A stretch of DNA of 64,000 nt, taken from NCBI GenBank assembly GCA_017559135.1, contig JAFYSZ010000001.1, positions 186,001 to 250,000 of the forward strand, read 5' to 3'. Source of the DNA: Bacteroidales bacterium. Lineage in GTDB: Bacteria; Bacteroidota; Bacteroidia; Bacteroidales; P3. The notes below the pieces were generated by a model. The model ran no database searches and was not told the origin of the DNA. It worked only from the letters and a program-made list of their open reading frames with translations. The position numbers and the translations under genes are program-made. Shown piece after piece: positions 8,592 to 19,910 of the stretch. Each line of letters opens with the position of its first letter. Position 1 is the stretch's first letter.

Positions 8592-9752
8592 ATGAAAAAA
8601 ATAATACTATTTATTGCTGTTTTTTTGAGTGTTAATGTGCTTTTGGGACAAGAACAGTTTAGAGTAAATGGCTTAATTTATGAAGTAATTGGAGAAAATG
8701 AGGTTGAGGTAATCAAATGTATTAAGGATTTTACAGAAATTGAGATTCCTGCAACGATTACCAATAATAATAATATCACATACGATGTTACAAAGATAGG
8801 AATGAAGGCTTTCTTTGGTTTGACTCGTCTTAGTTCGGTTGTTATTCCGAATAGTGTGAAAGAAATTGGTAATTATTGTTTTGCAAGTTGTAGTGCATTG
8901 AGTTCGGTTGTTATTTCTGATAGTATAAAGCATATAAGTAGTGGAATGTTTAAAAATTGTATTGCTTTAACTGATGTTAATTTCCCTAATAATCTTGTTT
9001 CTATTCGTCATGGTGCTTTTTCGGGTTGTAAGAGTTTGAGTTTTATTGATCTTCCTGAGGGAATAAAAGAAATAGAGGACTATGCTTTTGCTTATTGTGA
9101 GAGTTTACGTTCGGTTTTTCTTCCAAAGTCTATTACTTTTTTAGGAGAATATGCTTTTTATGATAGTAAAGTAAAGTTAGATAAGATAATTGAAGAAGAA
9201 TTTTTTGCGGAAGAGGACGAAAATAATGTGGCAAGTGAGGATTTTTATTTGATAAACAAGAATATTTACGTTAATAAAAATAATAGATTCGTAACTGATA
9301 CTAATATTCCTTTGGTGTGGATTATGCCAAAGCACAAATCTGTTTTCGGTGCTGGACTTTTGTCTTTTGTTTTACCAGGTTGGGGACAACTTTACGCAAC
9401 TGATTTTGATAAAGGTTGGGAATATGTTGCTTGGTCTTCGGTTGCTTTTCCTGGTGTGATGATAGGCTTGGAGGTTGCAAAGAATGGCGATTTTTCTAAA
9501 TCAACAAAGGAAATGTTTTCTTATATTCAGATTTTAACTACTTGTATTCATTTGGTTGTTGGAGTGGCTTCTGCTCTTGATGCGGTAGAAATTGTTAAGA
9601 AAGTCAATATGCAAAATGGTTATATGTCGTTTTTTATAAACGATAATGTGTCTTTGGGCATTAAACCTGATGTTTCTTATAATAATTTCTTGAATCCAAA
9701 TGGTGGTTCGGCTGTTTTGACAACAGGTTTGGGATTTTCTTTAAGTTTTTAG
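8592..9752 (+). CDS. BspA-type leucine-rich repeat protein with C-terminal membrane domain
   Basis: 386 aa with a signal peptide (1-19). Residues of about 60-200 are four or five BspA-type LRR_5 repeats, such as LSSVVIPNSVKEIGNYCFASC and FIDLPEGIKEIEDYAFAYC. A charged linker of about 200-250 follows. The C-terminal part contains LLSFVLPGWGQLYATDFDKGW and hydrophobic helices, resembling DUF5683-type Bacteroidota membrane proteins. LRR_5 proteins are usually surface adhesins. The join to a membrane domain would instead hold the repeats in the periplasm. The stop codon lies one base from that of the convergent tamB-like gene. Confidence 0.75.
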   Translation: MKKIILFIAVFLSVNVLLGQEQFRVNGLIYEVIGENEVEVIKCIKDFTEIEIPATITNNNNITYDVTKIGMKAFFGLTRLSSVVIPNSVKEIGNYCFASCSALSSVVISDSIKHISSGMFKNCIALTDVNFPNNLVSIRHGAFSGCKSLSFIDLPEGIKEIEDYAFAYCESLRSVFLPKSITFLGEYAFYDSKVKLDKIIEEEFFAEEDENNVASEDFYLINKNIYVNKNNRFVTDTNIPLVWIMPKHKSVFGAGLLSFVLPGWGQLYATDFDKGWEYVAWSSVAFPGVMIGLEVAKNGDFSKSTKEMFSYIQILTTCIHLVVGVASALDAVEIVKKVNMQNGYMSFFINDNVSLGIKPDVSYNNFLNPNGGSAVLTTGLGFSLSF

Positions 9753-9753
9753 T

Positions 9754-12700
9754 TTATTTCTTTTTCCTTCTTTGGAATATTTCGGATACTGTTCCGAATT
9801 GTTTGCGGTAGAATAAACCAACGCCTTGTGTAAATGGCGAGATATTGTATTTTGTGAAGTCGTTGGCGTTTGAACGATTGAATACTCTTATGCGAAATGC
9901 GTCTGTCATTTTATATTCTACGTAAGCGTCTCCTATAATTGCATTAGTTTCTTGTGTGGTTGTTGTGATATTGTCGCCTGTTCCAAAACTTGAATTGACA
10001 TTTATTGCCCAACGTCCGTAGTCTCTTGATAGATTTACATCAAATTGGTCGGATGTTGTTTCGTTTCCACGAGAGTAGTTCATATTTACATCTACTATTT
10101 TGATTACATCGCTAAGCATACCGCTGATTTGTCCAAAAGCTGCCTCGAAAGCTGAGGAAATTCCTGTTTCCATAACGGTATTTTCGTAGTTTCCTTCGGA
10201 AGAGTAGAATTGATGTAAGAAAAGAAGTGATACTGTTTGCTCTAACATCGCTTTTTCGTTGTTGCGATCTATATTCATAAAGAGTCGCTCAACTGTATTG
10301 TCGTCTGTGTTTGGTAGTCTTATGTCAAATAGGGGCTGAGGGTTTGTCATTTCTCCTGTAAGTTTGATAATAGAATGTACATCTACGGCTTTTGAGTATT
10401 CACTTCCTAAAATTGGCATAAGTGAAGCTTTGGTTTTGTAAATTGCTTGCAAATCTAATATTCCTTCTGCGGGTTCTCCTGTCCAAGTAAGTGTTCCTCC
10501 TTGTTCTATGTCAAAGGTTTTTGCCATCATATCCATTACAGACATCTTGAATTGTCCGTTGTCTATCTCAATTGTACCCATTAGACTTAGGGCGTCTTGA
10601 CTATTGAGATATATTCTTAGGTTTCCATTGCCCCTTGCTGATAAATCCCCTTTTAATTGATTGAAATCCATCGGAATTATAAGTTGTGCATTTGGGTTTA
10701 CTTCTAAATCTACTGTGATGTCGTAGCTTAAACTTTGATTTTCTTCTTCTATTATAGGTAGATCTATCGTTGTTGTTGTGTCTTTTATGATAATGTATTT
10801 TATAAAGGCATTTTCAGATGCTGACATCTTGCTTGATACAGGTACTGTAAGGTTTGTGCCTCTTTCTGTGCGTGCTACTACATTTATATCAAGGTGATTC
10901 AAATCTCCTTTAATGTCTGCTGAGGCTGACGCAAAGGCTGTACCGTAGTACATCTGATCGGAGTATTCGTCTGTGTCTAATATTTTTAGCTTGTCGGCTA
11001 TTGCGTTTAGATTAAGTTCAAAATTAGTGAAATTAGTATGGCTTATATCTCCGTTAAGTTTTATATTGTTTTTTTGTTGGTCGGATAGGGTAAAGTTTTT
11101 GAATGAAAACACATTGTTGTTTAAGTATATTTTGTCGTTAAAGTGATAAGTGGTGTTGAGCATATCTATTTTGAAGTGCGCATTCTTTATTTCTATTGTG
11201 CCTTTTATGTCTGGTTGTGTGAAAGGTCCTTTGATTTTTAGGTTGTCTGCATATAATGTTCCGCCGAGATCGGAACTTAGATTGCTAAGGAATGGTTGTA
11301 TTATTTTTAAATTGAGATTGTCGGTTGAAAGTGTTAGATCGAGATTGTCTTTTTTGCTTTTTGTGTTTATGAATCCTTTGATTGAAAGTGGAAGTATGTG
11401 CTTTTTGTCTTCGGTTTGGTATTGCATTTTTATGTTTGTGGCAAAAATGTCTTTGGTTAGAGAGTTGTTTATGTCAAATGTGGCTTTTCCGAGGTTTATA
11501 TCGTTTACTGAAAAGTTATTTATCGCGAGATTTGAGGTTATGTTAAAGTCGCTTAATAGGTTTCTTAGTATTATTTTTTCATTTATTTCTCCTTTTATGT
11601 TCAAACCAAAGTTTTCTAAGATTGGATTGAAGATAGATAGGTCTAAATTCTTGAATGTAATATCAATTTTGTTATTTGGATTGTCGGAAATTTCACCATT
11701 GAGTGTGATTGTGCCTTTGTTTTGACGTAAAGAGAAGTTCATTAGTGTTAGGGCTTGGTTGTAGAAGTGTATAGTGTGATTTTCATTGAGTTCTATTTTG
11801 GAATCTGATAGGTTTATTGAAGAATTTTTGAAAAATCCTTGAATTCCATTTGTTGTGAAAAATCCTTTGAAGTTTAGATTGGTTGATAATTCGTCTATGT
11901 TAGGTGTTCCGGCGTGTAGTTTGAGGTCTATGTCGTTTTTTGTGATTGATAGATTGAGTGAGTTGGCACTTATGTTAAGCGAGTCGCTAAGTTTTATTTT
12001 TCCTACGCTGAGTTGGTTGTCAAGGGCTTGATTTTGTGTTTGAGAATGTAGGTTTATATTCTCAAAAGTATAGGTTTCGTAAATGAAATAGTCGGATTTT
12101 AAGTCTAATATTAAGTCTTGTTCAGGTGTTGTTGAGGCTGTGAGTATAGTTTGTGGTGCTATGTGCATTTTGAGTGCAAAAAGTTCGCTAAGCATTGCGA
12201 AATCTTTTATTTCTGTTTTGAGGTTTAGTTTGTTTTTTCTTTGAATTGATGTTGTATTTGTTTGGTTTGGTAGATAGTTTTGTGTAAGGGTTGTGAGTTC
12301 TTCAATAAGTGTAGGTATTTTGTATTGACCTTGTGCTACGAGCGAAAAAATATTTGAATTTATTGTTAGAATATTTGTTGTGCTGTCATTTTTTGTTCTT
12401 ATGTTTAGGTAATCTATGTCATAATTTTTTGTGTCGGTTGTAATAATTGCGTTTCTTAGATCAATAAATGCTCGAAGAGAGTCAAGATTAAAGCAGTTTA
12501 CTCGTGCAATTATATCGGTAGAAATTAGGGCTGTGGTGTCTGGGAATTGAAAGAAGTTCATTTTGTGAAGATTTACTTCGTTTAAATCTCCTCTTAGGGT
12601 TGTTGCCATATTGTTTTGTATATCTACTTCGCAATTTAGGTTAATCATTGCTGCATCATCAATAATATCTAATTGTGCATAAGCAATTCCCTCTTGCATT

Positions 12701-14175
12701 TGCCCTTCTATTTCAATGGTGTTGTAAATATTATTGTTAATATTGTAATTTGTAAGGGTGGAAGTAAGGTTGCATTCTAATTGTTCAAGATTTCCTACTT
12801 TGGCTTTTGCTTCAAGATTCAAACCTCCGCTTCCTAATATATTTGTTCCGAGAAATTGTCCGAGGTTTATTTGTTCTGAGGTGATTTTTGCTTGATAGGT
12901 TATGTTTTCTTGAGGATTTGCTCTTTGAGAACTTCCTATTAAATCAATTGTTCCTATATTGGTCTTGAAATTTGCAGTTGCTTGAAAATTATGTAGTAGT
13001 CCTTGGAAGTTTGCAGTTGCATTTATTTCTCCTAAGCGATCAAGTAGTTCTGGTAATTTTACATTTGATAGCATTTCTCCGAATTGTATTTGGTTGAAAT
13101 CTTGTGAGGAGGTTTTTAATTCGGATAATTCTACATCAAAAACGGTTTCTTCAATATTTGGTAAGCCTTTTACACTTCCTTTTCCTTTTATATATGTATC
13201 GCCAGTCTTCATTTCAAGAAAAGAACACTTAGCATCGGCAACTGTTCCTTTGATAATTGCTCCGATTTCGCACTTTTGATCAAATCCTTTTAACATAGGA
13301 GCCCAATAGGTTGCATCTTTCATTCCTACTTTACTGCCTCTTTGTAGGAAAAGAAAGCAATCAGCTGAGTCTATAAAGTAAGAATATGTTTTCCAACTAT
13401 CTGTTTTTATGCTTGCATATAGTCTTAGATCGGATTCTTCGGTTTTAACTCGCATACTTCTGCAAATAATTCCCTTTGGACTAACAGTAAATTTTCCTTT
13501 TAGGTTTTTTAGTGTAACGCCTGAGCGTTCTTTGGCTGAAAAACGTTTGATGTTTACGTTTATTGAGTCGTTTATTACAACAATATCATCAAACACTCCG
13601 TTGATTTGGCTGTATTGCATGTGATTTACTGCAACGCCAAATTTTGGTATTGGACTTGGGCTATCGTTTAGGTTAAGAGAAAAATTAACATTATTTAATT
13701 TACATCTATCTACTTTAATTACGTATGGGGCTTTGTCTTTTTCTTCTTTGGGTTTATCGCTTTTGAAATAATCTATTATAAAGGAAAGGTTGAGTTTGTG
13801 ATTTTCTATCGTTAGATCGTAATTTACATCGTCAAGTCTTACGTATGAAAATTCTAATCCCTTGATAAATTCAAAATTTTTAAGACTTGCTTCTAAATAT
13901 CCAATTGTTGCAATCGTGTCTTTTTGAGGGTTTTCAAGATATACGTCTTTTAATCCAACGGTTAGTAGAGGGCGTATCTCCAAACCCCCAATAGATACTT
14001 TGGCTTGCCATTCTTTTGAAAAATAATCAGAAACTTTTGCTGCTAAAAATGATTGTACTATTGTACTATTAAGAATTGCTATTAAAAGATAAAGGAATAT
14101 AAAAATGCCTAAAAGTGTTTTTCCTAACACTTTTAGAGTGCAAAGAGTGATTCTTTTTGTTTTATTATTTTTCAT
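9754..14175 (-). CDS. tamB: TamB-like translocation/assembly module protein
   Basis: 1473 aa. An N-terminal membrane anchor (about 12-35) is followed by a very long beta-rich body and a C-terminal DUF490/TamB domain, recognisable by DFNQLKGDLSARGNGNLRI, GTIEIDNGQF and DLQAIYKTKASLMPILG. TamB proteins bridge inner and outer membranes and take part in outer-membrane protein insertion and lipid transport; in Bacteroidota they are typically this large. The gene is monocistronic here, divergent from tsaD over a shared 35-base promoter region and convergent with the LRR gene. Confidence 0.85.
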   Translation of the reverse strand: MKNNKTKRITLCTLKVLGKTLLGIFIFLYLLIAILNSTIVQSFLAAKVSDYFSKEWQAKVSIGGLEIRPLLTVGLKDVYLENPQKDTIATIGYLEASLKNFEFIKGLEFSYVRLDDVNYDLTIENHKLNLSFIIDYFKSDKPKEEKDKAPYVIKVDRCKLNNVNFSLNLNDSPSPIPKFGVAVNHMQYSQINGVFDDIVVINDSINVNIKRFSAKERSGVTLKNLKGKFTVSPKGIICRSMRVKTEESDLRLYASIKTDSWKTYSYFIDSADCFLFLQRGSKVGMKDATYWAPMLKGFDQKCEIGAIIKGTVADAKCSFLEMKTGDTYIKGKGSVKGLPNIEETVFDVELSELKTSSQDFNQIQFGEMLSNVKLPELLDRLGEINATANFQGLLHNFQATANFKTNIGTIDLIGSSQRANPQENITYQAKITSEQINLGQFLGTNILGSGGLNLEAKAKVGNLEQLECNLTSTLTNYNINNNIYNTIEIEGQMQEGIAYAQLDIIDDAAMINLNCEVDIQNNMATTLRGDLNEVNLHKMNFFQFPDTTALISTDIIARVNCFNLDSLRAFIDLRNAIITTDTKNYDIDYLNIRTKNDSTTNILTINSNIFSLVAQGQYKIPTLIEELTTLTQNYLPNQTNTTSIQRKNKLNLKTEIKDFAMLSELFALKMHIAPQTILTASTTPEQDLILDLKSDYFIYETYTFENINLHSQTQNQALDNQLSVGKIKLSDSLNISANSLNLSITKNDIDLKLHAGTPNIDELSTNLNFKGFFTTNGIQGFFKNSSINLSDSKIELNENHTIHFYNQALTLMNFSLRQNKGTITLNGEISDNPNNKIDITFKNLDLSIFNPILENFGLNIKGEINEKIILRNLLSDFNITSNLAINNFSVNDINLGKATFDINNSLTKDIFATNIKMQYQTEDKKHILPLSIKGFINTKSKKDNLDLTLSTDNLNLKIIQPFLSNLSSDLGGTLYADNLKIKGPFTQPDIKGTIEIKNAHFKIDMLNTTYHFNDKIYLNNNVFSFKNFTLSDQQKNNIKLNGDISHTNFTNFELNLNAIADKLKILDTDEYSDQMYYGTAFASASADIKGDLNHLDINVVARTERGTNLTVPVSSKMSASENAFIKYIIIKDTTTTIDLPIIEEENQSLSYDITVDLEVNPNAQLIIPMDFNQLKGDLSARGNGNLRIYLNSQDALSLMGTIEIDNGQFKMSVMDMMAKTFDIEQGGTLTWTGEPAEGILDLQAIYKTKASLMPILGSEYSKAVDVHSIIKLTGEMTNPQPLFDIRLPNTDDNTVERLFMNIDRNNEKAMLEQTVSLLFLHQFYSSEGNYENTVMETGISSAFEAAFGQISGMLSDVIKIVDVNMNYSRGNETTSDQFDVNLSRDYGRWAINVNSSFGTGDNITTTTQETNAIIGDAYVEYKMTDAFRIRVFNRSNANDFTKYNISPFTQGVGLFYRKQFGTVSEIFQRRKKK

Positions 14176-14188
14176 TTAAAAAACTTCG

Positions 14189-14223
14189 TTGCAAATATAC
14201 ATCTTTTTTTACTACCTTTGCAA
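14189..14223. promoter_or_regulatory. overlapping back-to-back promoters of tamB and tsaD
   Basis: For tsaD (+): TTG at 14189-14191, 21 bases, TACCTTTG at 14213-14220. For tamB (-): TTG (plus 14221-14223), 21 bases, TATATTTG (plus 14192-14199). The two promoters occupy the same DNA in near-mirror symmetry, so polymerase probably cannot hold both at once. Confidence 0.65.
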
Positions 14224-14238
14224 TATAAAAATAATATT

Positions 14239-15243
14239 ATGAAATATATTTTAGCAATAGAGTCTTCTTGCGATGATACTTCGTGTGCAATTATTGATAG
14301 TAACTTTTGTGTTTTATCAAACGTAATTGCTTCGCAAGAAGTTCATAAATCATACGGTGGAGTTGTACCAGAGCTTGCTTCGAGAGCTCATCAACAAAAT
14401 ATTATTCCTGTTGTGGATAAGGCTTTGAAGGATGCAAAAATCTCAAAGAAAGAATTATCAGCAGTAGCCTTTACAAGAGGTCCAGGACTTATGGGATCGC
14501 TTTTGGTAGGAGTGAGTTTTGCAAAAAGTTTTGCAAGAGCGTTAAATATTCCTCTTATAGATGTTAATCATTTAGAGGCTCATGTTTTGGCTCATTTTAT
14601 AAAAGATACGCCTGAACAAAAGGTTCCGCAGTTTCCTTTTTTATGTTTGCTCGTTTCTGGTGGAAATACTCAAATTATTTTGCTTGAAAGTCCAAGAAAA
14701 ATGAAAGTAATAGGACAGACAATTGACGATGCGGCAGGAGAAACAATAGATAAAGCAGCAAAAATTCTTTCTTTACCATATCCAGGAGGACCACATATTG
14801 ATAGATTAGCAAAGGAGGGAAAGCCTGTTTTGGCATTTTCTCAAAGTAATATAAAGGATTATGATTATAGTTTCTCTGGTTTGAAGACGAGTATCCTTTA
14901 TACGCTTAGAGATAAGTTGAAAGAAAATCCAAATTACATAGAAGAAAATCTTAAAGATATTGCATGTTCGGTTCAAAAGGCGGTTGTGGATTCTCTTCTT
15001 AAAAAATTTGAAAAGGCAATTAAGGATTTAAAAATAAAAACTATCGCTGTAGCAGGAGGAGTGAGTGCAAATTCAGAATTAAGAGCGAGATTACAACAAT
15101 TAGGTGATAAGTATGGTTGTGAAGTCTTTATTCCAAAATTTTCTTATACCACAGATAATGCAGCAATGGTTGCAGTAGCAGGATTATTCAAATATATGGA
15201 TAATGATTTTGCTGATTTGTCTTTAACAGCTTACGCAAGATAA
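14239..15243 (+). CDS. tsaD: tRNA N6-adenosine threonylcarbamoyltransferase TsaD
   Basis: 334 aa from the ATG at 14239. A longer frame from TTG at 14218 would begin inside the -7 element, so it is rejected. The ASKHA-fold features are ESSCDDTSCAI at the N-terminus, the metal-binding HLEAHVLAH, VSGGNTQI, PYPGGPHID and AGGVSANSELR. TsaD, with TsaB and TsaE, transfers the threonylcarbamoyl group to A37 of ANN-decoding tRNAs; it is essential in most bacteria. It is followed five bases later by aroK. Confidence 0.97.
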   Translation: MKYILAIESSCDDTSCAIIDSNFCVLSNVIASQEVHKSYGGVVPELASRAHQQNIIPVVDKALKDAKISKKELSAVAFTRGPGLMGSLLVGVSFAKSFARALNIPLIDVNHLEAHVLAHFIKDTPEQKVPQFPFLCLLVSGGNTQIILLESPRKMKVIGQTIDDAAGETIDKAAKILSLPYPGGPHIDRLAKEGKPVLAFSQSNIKDYDYSFSGLKTSILYTLRDKLKENPNYIEENLKDIACSVQKAVVDSLLKKFEKAIKDLKIKTIAVAGGVSANSELRARLQQLGDKYGCEVFIPKFSYTTDNAAMVAVAGLFKYMDNDFADLSLTAYAR

Positions 15244-15248
15244 AAGTT

Positions 15249-15746
15249 ATGAGGCTTTTTATTGTTGGTTATATGCTGAGTGGTAAGAGTACTTTCGGCA
15301 AAAAATTGGCAAAACTTTTGAATTATACCTTTGTTGATACTGATAAATATATAGAAAACCTATATAAATTGAGTGTAGAGGATATATTTAATAAATATGG
15401 TGAAAAAGTATTTAGGGTTTTAGAGAAAAAAATTATAGAAGACTTGAAACAAATGGATAATATTGTGGTTTCAACAGGTGGAGGCTTCGTTTGTTTTAAC
15501 GATAATATGAAATGGATAAAAGAAAATGGTGTTTCTATCTATCTAAAACTCACACCGGAAGCAATAATTTCAAGACATAAAGTTGCTAAACGCCCACGTC
15601 CTTTACTACAAAATAAAAATGATGAAGAATTGCTTGAATTTATCAGACAAACTCTTAGAGAAAGGGAGTTTTATTACCAACAATCTGATTTTATATTTGA
15701 TGCTTTGAGTCTAAAACCCGAAGAAATAATCAAAATAATTTTATAA
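15249..15746 (+). CDS. aroK: shikimate kinase
   Basis: 165 aa. It has a P-loop GYMLSGKST near the N-terminus, the shikimate-binding DTDKYIE region, STGGGF, and the lid arginines in KRPRPLL. It phosphorylates shikimate in the chorismate pathway. It starts five bases after tsaD, so the two are one transcript. A DAHP synthase/chorismate mutase of the same pathway lies at 47.6 kb. Confidence 0.93.
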   Translation: MRLFIVGYMLSGKSTFGKKLAKLLNYTFVDTDKYIENLYKLSVEDIFNKYGEKVFRVLEKKIIEDLKQMDNIVVSTGGGFVCFNDNMKWIKENGVSIYLKLTPEAIISRHKVAKRPRPLLQNKNDEELLEFIRQTLREREFYYQQSDFIFDALSLKPEEIIKIIL

Positions 15747-15762
15747 AGAGATTTTTTTTCTT

Positions 15763-15770
15763 TACTTTTG
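15763..15770 (+). promoter_or_regulatory. -7 element TACTTTTG upstream of pyrG
   Basis: TACTTTTG fits the TAnnTTTG consensus, 38 bases before the pyrG ATG. No clear -33 element is present. Confidence 0.45.
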
Positions 15771-15799
15771 CAGTTTATTATTTAGAATTAACAAAATAA

Positions 15800-17419
<1,620 letters not shown>

Positions 17420-17434
17420 AACAAAGACTTATTT

Positions 17435-18661
17435 CTATAAAACTAAGAGTAACGATACTGATACCACAAATGTCAGTATCGTTATTATTATTCCCGATTT
17501 AAAAAACTCCCAAAAACCAATTTTTACACCAAATCTATCAGCCGATTCAATAACAATAATATTTGCCATTGCACCTATAATTGTTGCATTGCCAGCTAAG
17601 GTTGATGCAGAGGCCAAAGCAAGCCATAAAGTCTCACTATCTACCACATTCATCAAAGGTAACATCAATACTGTATAAGGAACGTTGCTTAAAATCTGAC
17701 TTAATACAAGACTTATTGAGTGAATAGAAATCAATCCTGCGAAATTTTCCTCTAAACCAATATTTAAAATTCCATCTAATAAGCCTACTTTTTGCACAGC
17801 ACCAACAACAATGAATAAAGAGGCGAAAAACAAAAGCAAAACCCAATCTACATCTTTTATAAGCTTCTCTGGTTTATGTTTTCCAAAGAGAATAATAAGA
17901 CTTGCACCAGCTAAGGCAATTACAGCAATAGACATACCCAATAATTTGCCGAAAAAGAAAGCTAATACTACTAATCCAAATACAATAATAGAAGAATACA
18001 TATCTTTAAAATTATAATTGTGAGTAGGAGTATAGATTAGAGGAGAAGAGTCTTTAAATTCTTTTTTGTAAATCAACCTTACAACCACAATACAAAGCAC
18101 CATACCGATAAAAGATATAGGCATGAGTTTTAAAAGAAAATCTGTGTAACTTATTCCACTATTTAAACCAATCAACATATTTTGTGGATTACCAGTAATA
18201 GTCATTACGCTACCTATGTTAGAGGAAAGAATCTCTGCAATAAGATAAGGCAAAGGATTTATCCTTACTCTTTGACATATACTAATAATAATAGGTGTGA
18301 AAATCAAAACAACAGCATCGTTTACAAGGAAAGCCGAAGCAATACCGGTAATAAAAACCACTCCAATCAAGAGTTTTAGTCGTGAATTAGCGAATTGCAG
18401 AGTTTTTTCGGTAATTAAACCAAAGAAACCATCAAATTTCAAAGCCGCAACTACAATCATCATACCCAAAAGCAAGAAAATAGTATTGAAATCAATAAAA
18501 CTAACAGCCTCTTCAAAGCTTACAACAGAAAAAGCAAGCATTGCCACAGCTCCAATAAAGGCAGCCGAAGGTCTATCAATATTTACTTTTGGTAAACGAG
18601 TAAAAATAATTCCTATATAAGTAATAACAAAAATTATAAGTGCGATTGTCTCTGTGTTCAT
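17435..18661 (-). CDS. SLC13/ArsB-NhaD superfamily anion or sodium/proton permease
   Basis: 408 aa from the ATG at 18661; an in-frame TTG six codons upstream is less likely. It has about 11-12 transmembrane segments. Features of the ion-transporter superfamily are VNDAVVLIFTPIII, the hairpin region SNIGSVMTITGNPQNMLIG, and a second half with SNVPYTVLMLP and LAGNATIIGAMANIIV, which gives the two-fold inverted repeat of ArsB/NhaD/CitM proteins. The substrate cannot be told from sequence; sodium/proton, citrate or arsenite are all possible. It diverges from dnaX. Confidence 0.8.
   Translation of the reverse strand: MNTETIALIIFVITYIGIIFTRLPKVNIDRPSAAFIGAVAMLAFSVVSFEEAVSFIDFNTIFLLLGMMIVVAALKFDGFFGLITEKTLQFANSRLKLLIGVVFITGIASAFLVNDAVVLIFTPIIISICQRVRINPLPYLIAEILSSNIGSVMTITGNPQNMLIGLNSGISYTDFLLKLMPISFIGMVLCIVVVRLIYKKEFKDSSPLIYTPTHNYNFKDMYSSIIVFGLVVLAFFFGKLLGMSIAVIALAGASLIILFGKHKPEKLIKDVDWVLLLFFASLFIVVGAVQKVGLLDGILNIGLEENFAGLISIHSISLVLSQILSNVPYTVLMLPLMNVVDSETLWLALASASTLAGNATIIGAMANIIVIESADRFGVKIGFWEFFKSGIIITILTFVVSVSLLLVL
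17451..17483 (+). terminator. hairpin inside the 3' end of the convergent permease gene
   Basis: A perfect 11-bp stem (17451-17461 with 17473-17483, AACGATACTGA arm) is followed by ATTATTATT. It begins 32 bases after pyrG and lies within the last codons of the opposing gene. The U-tract is weak. Confidence 0.5.
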
Positions 18662-18676
18662 CTTAAAAAATTTTCG

Positions 18677-18723
18677 CAAAATTACAGCTTTTTTGTTTGT
18701 TTTAAAAAAAAATAGTAATTTTG
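18677..18723. promoter_or_regulatory. divergent promoters of dnaX and the SLC13-type permease
   Basis: For dnaX: TTTG (18692-18695), 20 bases, TAATTTTG (18716-18723), 23 bases before the ATG at 18747. For the permease: minus-strand TAATTTTG (plus 18677-18684), 15 bases from its ATG, with no clear -33 element. Confidence 0.55.
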
Positions 18724-18746
18724 AAAACCGATTTACGAGAAAAAAT

Positions 18747-19910
18747 ATGAATAATTTTGTAGTTTCTGCCCGAAAATATAGACCAAGCGACTTTAATTCT
18801 GTTGTAGGTCAAAGTCATATAACAACAACACTTCAAAATGCTATAAAGAATAACCAATTAGCACAAGCCTTTCTTTTTTGTGGACCACGCGGAGTTGGAA
18901 AAACAACTTGTGCAAGAATACTTGCAAAAACTATAAACTGCACAAATATCTCCGAATCCTTTGAAGCCTGCAACGAATGCGAGAGTTGCAAATCATTTAA
19001 CTCATCTGCCTCTTTTAATATAGTAGAATTAGACGCTGCCTCAAACAATTCGGTGGACGATATACGAAATCTTACAGACCAAGTAAAGATTCCTCCACAA
19101 AATGGTAAATATAAAGTATATATAATTGATGAGGTACATATGTTAAGCACCTCTGCGTTCAACGCATTCTTAAAAACGCTTGAAGAACCACCCGCTTATG
19201 CAAAATTTATCTTAGCAACAACTGAAAAACACAAGATTCCTGCAACAATAATCTCTCGTTGCCAAATTTTTGACTTCAAAAGAATCAACACAGACGACAT
19301 TGCAAAACACTTAGAGTATATTGCACAAAAAGAAAACATTACCTACGACATAGAAGCTTTACACTTAATTGCACAAAAAGCAGACGGAGGACTAAGAGAC
19401 GCCTTATCAATGTTTGATCAACTTGTTTCTTTTACCTCAGCCAATCTTTCTTACAAAAATATCATAGATAACCTTAATATATTAGACTATGATTATTATT
19501 TTAAACTAACAGATTATTTCTTAAATGGCAGATTAACCGAAAGCCTGCTTCTTTTTGACACAGTATTAAAGCAAGGTTTTGAAGGCAGTAGCTTTATCAA
19601 CGGGTTGTCTGCACACTTGCGTAACTTATTAGTATGTAAAGACGCTCAATCTGTTCAACTATTAGACGCAAGTCCAAGTTTGCAATCAAGATACCTTACA
19701 CAAGCCTCACAATCTCCGCAAAATTTCATACTCAAAGCCTTAGATTACGCAAATAGTTGTGCATTAGAATACAAAGAATCCTATAATAAAAGGTTATGTG
19801 TTGAACTTTGTTTGATGAAACTCTCCTATATCACAAACAAAGTAAATACAAATCCTCAACAAACAATAGTTCAAGTTGAGGAAACTAAAAAAAAAATGAC
19901 CAACCAATAG
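18747..19910 (+). CDS. dnaX: DNA polymerase III gamma form (frame 0 of dnaX)
   Basis: 387 aa from the ATG at 18747 (MNNFVVSARKYRPSDF is the usual DnaX start; an upstream TTG frame is rejected). It holds the AAA+ clamp-loader ATPase: Walker A CGPRGVGKTTCARI, the zinc-binding cysteines in CTNISESFEACNECESC, Walker B IIDEVHML, and sensor 1 TTEKHKIPATIISRCQ. Domain III follows to about residue 365. The frame stops five codons after an A10 tract, giving a gamma-length protein, and the rest of a tau C-terminus lies in the -1 frame. It assembles the clamp-loader at the replisome. Confidence 0.95.
   Translation: MNNFVVSARKYRPSDFNSVVGQSHITTTLQNAIKNNQLAQAFLFCGPRGVGKTTCARILAKTINCTNISESFEACNECESCKSFNSSASFNIVELDAASNNSVDDIRNLTDQVKIPPQNGKYKVYIIDEVHMLSTSAFNAFLKTLEEPPAYAKFILATTEKHKIPATIISRCQIFDFKRINTDDIAKHLEYIAQKENITYDIEALHLIAQKADGGLRDALSMFDQLVSFTSANLSYKNIIDNLNILDYDYYFKLTDYFLNGRLTESLLLFDTVLKQGFEGSSFINGLSAHLRNLLVCKDAQSVQLLDASPSLQSRYLTQASQSPQNFILKALDYANSCALEYKESYNKRLCVELCLMKLSYITNKVNTNPQQTIVQVEETKKKMTNQ
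19887..19896 (+). promoter_or_regulatory. A10 slippery tract in dnaX
   Basis: Ten consecutive A residues end domain III of dnaX. Frame 0 stops at TAG 19908-19910, the +1 frame stops at the TGA at 19897-19899, and the -1 frame is open for 171 codons after the tract. A GAGGAAA stretch (19878-19884) sits just upstream. One extra A in the RNA, or a -1 ribosomal shift, gives full-length tau. Confidence 0.75.

Noticed and set aside
9754..14175. Plus-strand frames of 60-190 codons within tamB
   Set aside because: They are hydrophobic or arginine/serine-rich shadows of the coding strand with no promoter.
14218..14238. Upstream TTG start for tsaD
   Set aside because: It would begin inside the TACCTTTG promoter element and adds residues that TsaD proteins lack.
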